Positions 1 through 5,031 of a DNA stretch of 5,031 nucleotides are shown in pieces. A model generated the notes under the pieces. The model made no database searches. It was not told where the DNA came from and was given only the letters and a program-made list of their open reading frames with translations. Position 1 is the stretch's first letter. The number at the start of each line of letters is the position of its first letter. A program made the position numbers and the translations under genes. The stretch comes from Desulfobacteraceae bacterium (GTDB lineage: Bacteria > Desulfobacterota > Desulfobacteria > Desulfobacterales > Desulfosarcinaceae). The stretch is from NCBI GenBank assembly GCA_027025615.1, contig JALVQM010000265.1:1-5031 (forward strand), read 5' to 3'.

Positions 1-141
1 TACTATGGTACTTCAACTGCCCTCCAACAAAGCAGATTCGGTAAAATCGCCAGCCCCTTGCGGCTTCAAATGCCTGAAGACTTTCACCGATTAAACTTCA
101 CCTTTCGGGTGAAGGCATGGCCGGAAACAAATATATGCTAA
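1..141 (+). other. Possible 3' end of an unidentified upstream ORF
   Basis: Frame 1 is open from the first base for 46 codons and ends at a TAA at 139-141. The peptide ends in residues reading roughly FRVKAWPETNIC. I do not recognise a family, and an open stretch of this length is only weakly unusual. It overlaps one arm of the 15-bp inverted repeat and the 96-114 hairpin, which argues that this may instead be non-coding repeat DNA. No start, ribosome binding site or domain can be judged because the left edge cuts it off. Confidence 0.15.
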
Positions 142-186
142 CTATGTAATAATCCAATGTAGTTGCTACTTTTCAGGCATTTGAAG
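64..186. repeat. 15-bp perfect inverted repeat flanking a 93-bp segment
   Basis: CTTCAAATGCCTGAA at 64-78 is exactly the reverse complement of TTCAGGCATTTGAAG at 172-186. The enclosed 93 bp contain a second, smaller hairpin at 96-114. The layout (short terminal inverted repeats around about 120 bp with no gene) resembles a miniature element or an intergenic palindromic unit, but no target-site duplication is evident next to the arms. Ten bases of the arm (CAGGCATTTG) recur at 497-506. The arms are seen directly; what they do is unknown. Confidence 0.6.
96..114. repeat. Small hairpin with 7-bp stem
   Basis: CTTCACC (96-102) pairs perfectly with GGTGAAG (108-114) around a 5-base loop TTTCG. 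On the + strand no T run follows, so it is not a convincing intrinsic terminator. On the - strand it is followed only by TTTAAT, which would make a weak one at best. It lies inside the larger 64-186 inverted repeat and may be part of the same folded unit. Confidence 0.4.
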
Positions 187-244
187 TGCATAATCCGGAA
201 TAAAAGGGCTTCAACTAAAAGTCCGCCATGAATACCCCGATTTT

Positions 245-305
245 GTTAGCGACAGGTTAGCATCAGGTTCAAAATATGCAAGCTTCAGGATAAGCCCCCG
301 TTAGC
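245..305 (+). repeat. GTTAGC direct repeats at 11-bp multiples
   Basis: GTTAGC occurs at 245-250, 256-261 and 300-305, with start-to-start distances of 11 and 44 bp. This places the three copies on roughly the same face of the helix. A reverse-complement copy, GCTAAC, lies at 137-142. The arrangement could be a tandem regulator-binding site, but the unit is only six bases and could be chance. Confidence 0.25.
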
Positions 306-353
306 AAAACTATACGGATACTGCAATCCATGACTCTTTCTTTACCCGATCCA

Positions 354-371
354 AATTTCGGGCCCGAAATT
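354..371. promoter_or_regulatory. Perfect 18-bp palindrome, operator-like
   Basis: AATTTCGGGCCCGAAATT is fully self-complementary around a centre between bases 362 and 363. As RNA it would form a 7-bp stem with a GGCC loop, but there is no T run on either side, so a terminator is unlikely. A perfect palindrome of this size in non-coding DNA fits a site for a dimeric DNA-binding protein. It lies about 170 bp upstream of the -35 box of the proposed operon promoter, so it would act from a distance or serve a promoter I have not recognised. The regulator is unknown. Confidence 0.4.
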
Positions 372-542
372 ATTGATTTGTAGAAACAACCCCATGATCA
401 GCTGCAACTAACCATGATTATGCTGACCTGAGATTTCAACGACGCTCTGGGGATGGATCAATAGCCGGCTGTTTTATGAAAAACGGATGCCGGCAACAGG
501 CATTTGGGTCGCTGTTTTGTGCCCTAAAAAAGATAAAAATGT

Positions 543-572
543 TTGACATCCGACACATTAACGATAGATAAT
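543..572 (+). promoter_or_regulatory. Probable sigma-70 type promoter of the nuoE-nuoF-fdhA operon
   Basis: A consensus -35 box, TTGACA (543-548), is followed after 18 bp by GATAAT (567-572), which matches five of six bases of TATAAT. The surroundings are AT-rich. Transcription would start near 579-580, leaving a leader of about 138 nt before the nuoE ATG at 718. It is the best promoter match I found upstream of the operon. No -24/-12 (sigma-54) site with correct spacing was found. Confidence 0.6.
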
Positions 573-579
573 AACAATA

Positions 580-717
580 TATTACAAATCTTTTGGTATC
601 GGTATGCACTTCCGAATTATGTAAGTTACCTTTCCGCAATTTTCTTTTCTGATCCTGCTTTTTCCTCCAGTTTGGCAATGCTTTGATGTTTTCCAATTCC
701 GAACTTGGAGAAGGGCC
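580..717 (+). other. Long 5' leader of the operon
   Basis: If the promoter at 543-572 is used, the mRNA has an untranslated leader of about 138 nt. Its middle part (about 628-672) is rich in C and T on the + strand. I see no recognisable riboswitch core and no strong hairpin with a T run. The nuoE ribosome binding site GGAG (707-710) lies 7 bases before the ATG at 718. Confidence 0.35.
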
Positions 718-1185
718 ATGGATACTTCACTGGAGGCCGTTTTCAAAGAGTTTGACGGCCGTAAAGAAGAACTTATATCAATATTGCAGGAGACCCAGAC
801 CCGCCTGGGTTACCTTCCGAAAAAGGCTCTCCTGAAAATTTCCCGCTTTATTCATGTTCCGGAAAGCAAGGTATATGCGGTGGCCACTTTCTATACCCAG
901 TTCCGGTTTTTCCCTGTTGGTAAAACCCATATCATGGCCTGCCGGGGAACAGCCTGTCATGTCCGGGGAGCCCCCAGAATTCTCAATGAATTCAAGGCCT
1001 GCCTGGGAATCGAAGAAGGCGAAACAACAGCGGATCTGGAATATTCGCTTGAAACTGTGGCCTGTATCGGAGCCTGTGGTCTGGCACCCTGTGCCATGAT
1101 CAACGATCGGGTACAAGGCAAACTGACTCCTAAAAAGGTAGCCGGTTTTTTCCACAGGAGTGAAAAAAATGAATTGTCACTTTGA
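718..1185 (+). CDS. nuoE: NuoE/HydC-like [2Fe-2S] subunit of NAD(P)-linked formate dehydrogenase
   Basis: This is a 155-residue thioredoxin-like [2Fe-2S] protein of the complex I 24-kDa/HydC family. Residues 1-65 form the helical N-terminal part (including LGYLPKKAL and a VYAVATFYTQF-like segment). The cluster ligands are Cys75, Cys80, Cys116 and Cys120, in the canonical spacing C-x4-C-x35-C-x3-C. The length is typical of the short form of the family. There is no signal peptide or membrane segment, so it is cytoplasmic. The ATG at 718 is preceded by GGAG seven bases away. The gene overlaps nuoF by 17 bp, suggesting translational coupling. Because the next genes are a HydB-type flavin subunit and a formate dehydrogenase catalytic subunit, and no other complex I genes are seen, it most likely belongs to a soluble formate dehydrogenase rather than to respiratory complex I. 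In family members it partners the FMN subunit and carries electrons near the flavin. Confidence 0.95.
   Translation: MDTSLEAVFKEFDGRKEELISILQETQTRLGYLPKKALLKISRFIHVPESKVYAVATFYTQFRFFPVGKTHIMACRGTACHVRGAPRILNEFKACLGIEEGETTADLEYSLETVACIGACGLAPCAMINDRVQGKLTPKKVAGFFHRSEKNELSL
1156..1160 (+). promoter_or_regulatory. Ribosome binding site that sets the nuoF start at ATG 1169
   Basis: AGGAG at 1156-1160 lies inside the 3' end of nuoE, eight bases before the ATG at 1169. An in-frame GTG at 1160-1162 overlaps this site and so could not use it. This makes ATG 1169 the better start, three codons shorter than the longest reading frame. Confidence 0.75.
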
Positions 1186-3046
1186 GAACATGGTGTCGCG
1201 AGCGCGTGCCGAGTGGCAGTCCCTGCAGGCCAGCCAGAAGCCGGTCATACGCGTTGGAACAGCCACATGCGGCCGTTCCGCCGGTGCCTTCAGAACGCTT
1301 CAGGCCATAAAAGCCGCTGCCCGGAAAAGCCGTGTTGATTGTACGATTATTGAGGTGGGCTGTGTGGGTCTTTGCTTTGCCGAACCGATTGTGGCTATTT
1401 CCAAACCTTCACGTCCTACCGTATTTTATGGGGACATCAATGCCGACAGGGTCCCTGAGCTTTTTGAAAAAGACATAGTAGAAAACCGACCGGTCGTCAA
1501 ATTCGCTCTGGGCACGTCAGGGAAAGACAAAGTAGAAGGCATTTCCCCGCTGGAGGAAACACCTGTATTCAAGCCCCAGGTCCGGCGTATCCTGAAAAGG
1601 TGTGGTCTTATCAACCCTGATAATATCAATCATTACATCGCCAACGGTGGTTATGCCGGTCTTGAAAAAGCCATTACTTTATCCTCGCTTGAAATAATAG
1701 ATCAGATCAAAGCCTCCGGTCTGCGCGGCCGCGGAGGTGCCGGTTTTCCAACCGGTAAAAAATGGAAATTTTGCCATGACGCCCCCGGCGATTGCAAGTA
1801 TTTGATCTGCAATGCCGACGAGGGGGACCCAGGGGCATTTATGAACCGCTCCCTGCTTGAAGGAGATCCCCACTCAGTGATCGAGGGCATGGTCATTGCC
1901 GGCAAAGGCATCGGGGCATCATGTGGCTACATATACTGCCGGGCAGAGTATCCCCTTGCCCTGGAACGTTTGGATACCGCTATAAAACAGGCGCGTGCGG
2001 CCGGTTTTATCGGTAAAAATATCCTGGGATCAGGCTTTGATTTCGACATAATCATAAAAAAGGGTGCCGGTGCATTTGTCTGCGGCGAGGAGACCGCGTT
2101 GATCGCCTCGATTGAAGGTGAGCGCGGCACGCCGCGTCCCCGCCCGCCTTTTCCGGCCATATCAGGCCTCTGGGGTCAACCGACTATCATCAATAACGTA
2201 GAGACCCTGGCATCTGTTTCCCTGATTCTGCAAAATGGGGTCGACTGGTTTACTGACTTTGGATCAGCGCAAAGCAAGGGCACCAAAACATTTGCCCTGG
2301 TTGGAGAAGTTAAACGCACAGGTCTGGTTGAAGTACCGCTGGGCATAACCATCAGGGAAATGATCTTTGACATCGGAGGCGGCATCAGGGGCGACAAAGA
2401 ATTCAAGGCGGTGCAGACCGGCGGGCCTTCCGGCGGCTGCATACCGGCCAGCCTCATGGATACGCCGGTTGACTATGATTCGCTGAATGCCGTGGGCAGT
2501 ATTATGGGCTCAGGCGGGATGGTCGTCATGAACACCGATTCCTGCATGGTTGATGTGGCCCGATATTTCCTTGAATTTACCCAGAAAGAATCATGCGGAG
2601 CATGTGCGCCCTGTCGCCTTGGGACCAAGCAGATGCTGGACATTCTCAATGACATAACATCCGGAAAAGGATCTATCCTGGATCTGGAAATCCTGGAAGA
2701 GCTTTGCCGGGCAATCAAAAACAGTGCCCTGTGCGGCCTTGGCCAGACCGCGCCGAACCCGGTGCTTTCGACAATCAAGTATTTTCGGTCTGAATATCTG
2801 GCCCATATCATCGAAAAAAAGTGCCCGGCCAGGGTCTGCAAGGATTTGATCTCCTATCTGATCGACCCGGAAAAGTGTACGGGCTGCGGAAAATGTCTGC
2901 GGGCCTGTGGAAGCGGGGCCATTTCCGGTGAAAAAAAGAAAGTGCACACCATTGACCAGTCCATCTGCATCCGGTGCGGTATGTGCCTGGAGCAGTGCCC
3001 GGCCAGGTTCAATGCCGTGCGTTGTATTGCAGGCAAAATTACTTGA
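1169..3046 (+). CDS. nuoF: NuoF/HydB-like FMN and NAD(P)-binding subunit of formate dehydrogenase
   Basis: This is a 625-residue flavin subunit (numbered from ATG 1169), longer than plain complex I NuoF (about 430-450 residues) and built like HydB of bifurcating hydrogenases. The domains in order are as follows. A thioredoxin-like domain spans about 25-105 with Cys34, Cys65 and Cys69. The FMN/NADH-binding domain carries GLRGRGGAGFPTGKKW (184-199), NADEGDPGAFMNR (215-227) and GAGAFVCGEETAL (299-311). An SLBB segment covers about 373-440. The NuoF-type [4Fe-4S] site has Cys476, Cys479, Cys482 and Cys522. A linker with His546, Cys552 and Cys557 could bind a metal. The C-terminal two-[4Fe-4S] ferredoxin domain has Cys570/573/576/580 and Cys600/603/606/610. 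The expected role is electron exchange between the formate dehydrogenase clusters and NAD(P)+ through FMN, possibly with ferredoxin. The first of the four expected N-terminal [2Fe-2S] ligands appears to be missing. It is cytoplasmic, overlaps nuoE by 17 bp, and lies 12 bp before fdhA. Similar genes are often annotated nuoF, hydB or hndC. Confidence 0.95.
   Translation: MNCHFENMVSRARAEWQSLQASQKPVIRVGTATCGRSAGAFRTLQAIKAAARKSRVDCTIIEVGCVGLCFAEPIVAISKPSRPTVFYGDINADRVPELFEKDIVENRPVVKFALGTSGKDKVEGISPLEETPVFKPQVRRILKRCGLINPDNINHYIANGGYAGLEKAITLSSLEIIDQIKASGLRGRGGAGFPTGKKWKFCHDAPGDCKYLICNADEGDPGAFMNRSLLEGDPHSVIEGMVIAGKGIGASCGYIYCRAEYPLALERLDTAIKQARAAGFIGKNILGSGFDFDIIIKKGAGAFVCGEETALIASIEGERGTPRPRPPFPAISGLWGQPTIINNVETLASVSLILQNGVDWFTDFGSAQSKGTKTFALVGEVKRTGLVEVPLGITIREMIFDIGGGIRGDKEFKAVQTGGPSGGCIPASLMDTPVDYDSLNAVGSIMGSGGMVVMNTDSCMVDVARYFLEFTQKESCGACAPCRLGTKQMLDILNDITSGKGSILDLEILEELCRAIKNSALCGLGQTAPNPVLSTIKYFRSEYLAHIIEKKCPARVCKDLISYLIDPEKCTGCGKCLRACGSGAISGEKKKVHTIDQSICIRCGMCLEQCPARFNAVRCIAGKIT
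2876..3016 (+). other. C-terminal 2x[4Fe-4S] ferredoxin domain of the NuoF-like subunit
   Basis: Two cysteine sets, CTGCGKCLRAC (residues 570-580) and CIRCGMCLEQC (600-610), follow the C-x2-C-x2-C-x3-C pattern and are each followed by the usual Gly/Pro-containing turn. Respiratory NuoF lacks this domain. HydB of electron-bifurcating hydrogenases and related flavin subunits have it, where it is thought to be a ferredoxin-side electron path. Its presence is the main sequence reason to consider a ferredoxin-linked reaction here. Confidence 0.85.
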
Positions 3047-3050
3047 GGAG
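3044..3050 (+). promoter_or_regulatory. Ribosome binding site that sets the fdhA start at ATG 3059
   Basis: TGAGGAG contains the nuoF stop codon (TGA, 3044-3046) and a strong GAGGAG Shine-Dalgarno core (3045-3050) eight bases before the ATG at 3059. An in-frame TTG at 3053 is only two bases from this site and is therefore unlikely to be the start. The overlap of stop codon and ribosome binding site suggests that nuoF and fdhA translation are coupled. Confidence 0.8.
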
Positions 3051-3058
3051 CCTTGCCG

Positions 3059-5031
3059 ATGAAAACAATTGCCTTCACCATAGACGGTTTCGAATTCAGG
3101 GAGGAGCGCAGCCGCTCCATCCTTGAGGTCGCCCTTGAAAAAGGCATTTACATCCCTCACCTTTGCTATCATGAAGACCTGAAACCGGCCCCGGCCTGCC
3201 GTCTTTGCCTGGTAGAAGTCAACGGCCGGCTGATGACGGCCTGCAACACAATGGTCAGAGAAGGGATGCGTATCAAGACCGAAACGGATGTCATTGACCA
3301 AACCCGCCGCCTGATCGTCGAACTGCTGCTTGTCAACCACGAACGGAACTGCCTGGAATGTAATCAGAGTACCCTGTGTAAATTGCAGAAAGCTGCTAAT
3401 TATATAGGGGTAGATGAAAAGCGACTGGCCCGCCTGAGAGCAGACAGGCATGCAAAACCCATAGACCGTTCAAACCCGTTTTTTGATTTCAATCCAAACA
3501 AATGCGTTCTGTGTGGTATTTGTGTCAGAACCTGCGATGAAATCGCAGCCGTGCATGCCATCGATTTTGCCAATCGCGGGTTTTCCACTCAAATCAGCAC
3601 TTTTGATGACAATCGTTTCGTTGATTCCCGTTGCGCCACCTGTGGCGAATGTCTCATGCGTTGTCCAACCGGCGCTTTGACGATCAAGGAAAAGAGGGGC
3701 ATTTCCAAAGAGGTTGAGACCATTTGCCCATATTGCGGCTGTGGTTGTGGCCTGTTTCTCGGTATCCGGGGAAACCGGATCATATCGGTAAGAGGTAACC
3801 ACGACAACCCGGTCAACGAGGGCCAATTATGTGTCAAGGGCCGCTTCGGCCTGACGTTTCCCAATCACCCGGACCGGTTGAGAACACCCTTGATCCGTAA
3901 AAACGGGCGGCTTGAACCTACCTCCTGGGATGAAGCCCTGGCACTGGCAGGATCAAGATTAAAAGAATTCCGGGGCGACCAATTTGCTCTCCTGGCTTCT
4001 GCCAAATGCACAAACGAGGAAAATTATGTACTGCAGAAGTTTACCCGGGCGGTAATGGGAACCAATAACATCGACCACTGCGCCCGATTGTGACATTCGC
4101 CGACTGTGGCAGGTCTTGCCCAAAGCCTTGGAAGCGGCGCCATGACAAATTCGATCCTTGGAATCGTTGATGCCCGATGTCTATTGGTTATCGGCAGCGA
4201 CACGACCACGGCCCACCCAATCATTGCCCGCAGGATTAAATATGCTGTCAAAAAAGGTGCCCGGCTGATAATCGCCAACCCCAGGGAAATAGAACTGCGT
4301 GAATATGCCCATATCCATCTTCAGCACCGTCCGGGCACAGACGTTGCCCTGTTGATGGGGATGATGAAAGTCATTGTCGAAGAAAACAGGCAGGATAAGG
4401 CCTTTATCGAGCGACGCTGCGAAAATTATGACGCCTTCAAGGCATCCCTGGCTGACTTTGGTCTGGACTTTGTCGAAAAGACAACCGGTGTTGACAGACA
4501 AAGGATAATCGATGCGGCCCGGATGTATGCCTCCAATCGACCGGCCGGCATCTATTACGCCATGGGCATTACCCAGCACACGCACGGCACCGACAACGTG
4601 CTGGCGCTTTCAAATCTGGCGCTGTTGACCGGCAATATCGGTCTGGCGTCGGCCGGCGTCAATCCCCTGCGGGGCCAAAACAACGTCCAGGGAGCCTGCG
4701 ATATGGGCGCATTGCCCAATGTTTTTCCGGGGTACCAGAAAGTGCAACTTCCCGAGTTAAGGAAGAAGTTCGAAACCGCCTGGGGCACCCCTCTCCCCGG
4801 TCGCCCGGGCAAACCTCTTCTGCAAATCTTTGACAGCATATACACCCGGGACATCAAGGCCCTCTACATCGTCGGTGAAAATCCCCTGTTGAGTGAAGCC
4901 AACGCCAACCATGCCAGGGCGGCTCTCGAACGGCTGTCTTTCCTGATGGTGCAGGATATCTTTCTTACCGAAACCGCCCAGATGGCGGACGTGGTCCTCC
5001 CGGCTGCAACCTTTGCTGAAAAAAATGGTAC
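3059..5031 (+). CDS. fdhA: Selenocysteine-containing formate dehydrogenase catalytic subunit FdhA, 3' end cut off
   Basis: This subunit oxidises formate to CO2, or reduces CO2, at a Mo/W bis-pyranopterin site. Numbered from ATG 3059, 657 codons lie in the window. The N-terminal NuoG/HydA-like half has a [2Fe-2S] domain (Cys36, 47, 50, 62), a His/Cys-ligated [4Fe-4S] cluster (His94, Cys98, 101, 107) and two ferredoxin-type [4Fe-4S] sites (Cys149/152/155/159 and Cys192/195/198/202). The catalytic half starts with CPYCGCGC (Cys223, 226, 230) plus Cys258 and Lys260. It then reads through an in-frame TGA as Sec345, followed by His346 and the SPTVAGL stretch. Arg538, in NPLRGQNNVQGACDMGALP, lies 193 residues after Sec, the same distance as Sec140 to Arg333 in E. 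coli FdhF. No stop follows up to base 5031. Relatives of this architecture run to about 900 residues, so roughly 250 are missing. There is no Tat signal, so it is cytoplasmic. Similar genes are also named fdhF. Automated calling would wrongly end the gene at 4093. Confidence 0.95.
4091..4093 (+). other. In-frame UGA selenocysteine codon (Sec345)
   Basis: The TGA interrupts the frame between CARL and HSPTVAGLAQSLGSGAMTNS. This matches the active-site context of selenocysteine formate dehydrogenases, in which Sec is followed by His and a P-x-V-A-G-L stretch. The frame stays open for more than 300 codons afterwards with conserved family motifs. Decoding requires SelB, tRNA-Sec and selenophosphate synthesis encoded elsewhere in the genome. 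Confidence 0.93.
4105..4122 (+). promoter_or_regulatory. Bacterial SECIS element, fdhF type
   Basis: TGTGGCAGGTCTTGCCCA folds into a stem-loop just downstream of the UGA. Pairs 4105-4122 and 4106-4121 come first, then a bulged U at 4107, then pairs 4108-4111 with 4117-4120, closing a GGTCT loop (4112-4116). Counting the U of UGA as 1, the bulge is base 17, as in the E. coli fdhF SECIS, and the loop GGUCU is the same. CGCCG (4098-4102) and CGGCG (4135-4139) could add a lower stem, though it would enclose a large asymmetric internal loop. SelB is expected to bind the upper stem and loop. Confidence 0.88.

Larger units (their letters stand above)
187..542. other. Non-coding stretch upstream of the operon promoter
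   Basis: No credible gene is visible on either strand between the inverted repeat and the promoter. The only long reading frame in the wider area, on the - strand at 436-696, has no recognisable domain and runs through the operon promoter and leader. The stretch contains the phased GTTAGC repeats (245-305), the 18-bp palindrome (354-371) and a copy of the inverted-repeat core (497-506). Otherwise I see nothing in it. Confidence 0.6.

Noticed and set aside
96..114. Intrinsic terminator for an upstream gene
   Set aside because: The hairpin is short and no T run follows on the + strand. On the - strand only three T bases follow before AA.
137..305. Integron attC sites based on GTTAGC/GCTAAC
   Set aside because: The flanking bases do not match the GTTRRRY and RYYYAAC core sites, and no paired inner boxes are visible.
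595..608. Sigma-54 promoter resembling TTGGTATCGGTATGC
   Set aside because: The GG to GC spacing is nine bases instead of the required ten, and the -24 element lacks the CA that normally follows TGG.
673..687. Second sigma-54-like site starting TGGCA before nuoE
   Set aside because: The expected GC at the -12 element is not at the correct distance, and the site would be too close to the ribosome binding site.
436..696. 86-residue reading frame on the - strand
   Set aside because: It has no recognisable domain, its composition is unlike a folded protein family I know, and it runs antisense through the operon promoter and leader. It is most likely a chance frame.
718..3046. Fragment of a respiratory complex I (nuo) operon
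   Set aside because: Only E- and F-like subunits are present. The F subunit has extra HydB-type N- and C-terminal domains, and the next gene is a formate dehydrogenase with its own NuoG-like half, so a soluble formate dehydrogenase fits better.
2591..3451. 286-residue reading frame on the - strand
   Set aside because: It lies opposite well-supported nuoF and fdhA cysteine motifs and is long only because of their codon use. It shows no motifs of its own.
4091..4093. TGA as a true stop, or as a nonsense mutation making fdhA a pseudogene
   Set aside because: The TGA is at the known Sec column, is followed by His and family motifs, has a SECIS hairpin at the right distance, and the frame stays open to the window end without other disruptions.

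Overview
The window holds the 5' two thirds of one operon, on the + strand, for a soluble, multi-cofactor, NAD(P)-linked formate dehydrogenase that contains selenocysteine. About 700 bases of non-coding upstream DNA precede it. The composition is moderate in GC, and the mix of genes (HydC/HydB-type diaphorase subunits followed by a selenocysteine FdhA with a NuoG/HydA-like N-terminal half) suggests a strict anaerobe. My best guess is a sulfate-reducing or syntrophic member of the Desulfobacterota (Desulfobacterales-like). That is an inference from gene type, not a proven placement; acetogenic clostridia carry related operons.

Layout. Bases 1-717 contain no convincing complete gene. Bases 1-141 could be the last 46 codons of an upstream gene. 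This region also has a 15-bp inverted repeat (64-78 / 172-186) with a third partial copy at 497-506, a small hairpin (96-114), helically phased GTTAGC repeats (245-305), a perfect 18-bp palindrome (354-371) and a good sigma-70 type promoter (543-572), which implies a 5' leader of roughly 138 nt. Then come nuoE-like (718-1185), nuoF-like (1169-3046, overlapping by 17 bp) and fdhA (3059 to past the window end, 12 bp after the nuoF stop). The nuoF and fdhA starts are set by Shine-Dalgarno positions that favour the internal ATG codons over upstream GTG/TTG codons.

The key reading point is the in-frame TGA at 4091-4093. It is not the end of the third gene. It sits exactly at the catalytic selenocysteine position of formate dehydrogenases and is followed by a bacterial SECIS-type hairpin with the bulged U at position 17 and the GGUCU loop, as in E. 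coli fdhF. The frame then stays open to the last base and encodes the rest of the molybdopterin domain.

How the parts work together. FdhA should oxidise formate to CO2 (or reduce CO2) at a Mo or W bis-pyranopterin site carrying Sec345. Electrons would pass along its own chain of Fe-S clusters to the NuoF-like subunit, where FMN reduces NAD(P)+, with the NuoE-like subunit supplying another [2Fe-2S] cluster. The flavin subunit has the full HydB-type architecture (N-terminal thioredoxin-like domain, FMN/NADH domain, SLBB, [4Fe-4S], and a C-terminal two-cluster ferredoxin domain). That leaves open flavin- or cluster-based electron bifurcation with ferredoxin rather than simple NAD reduction.
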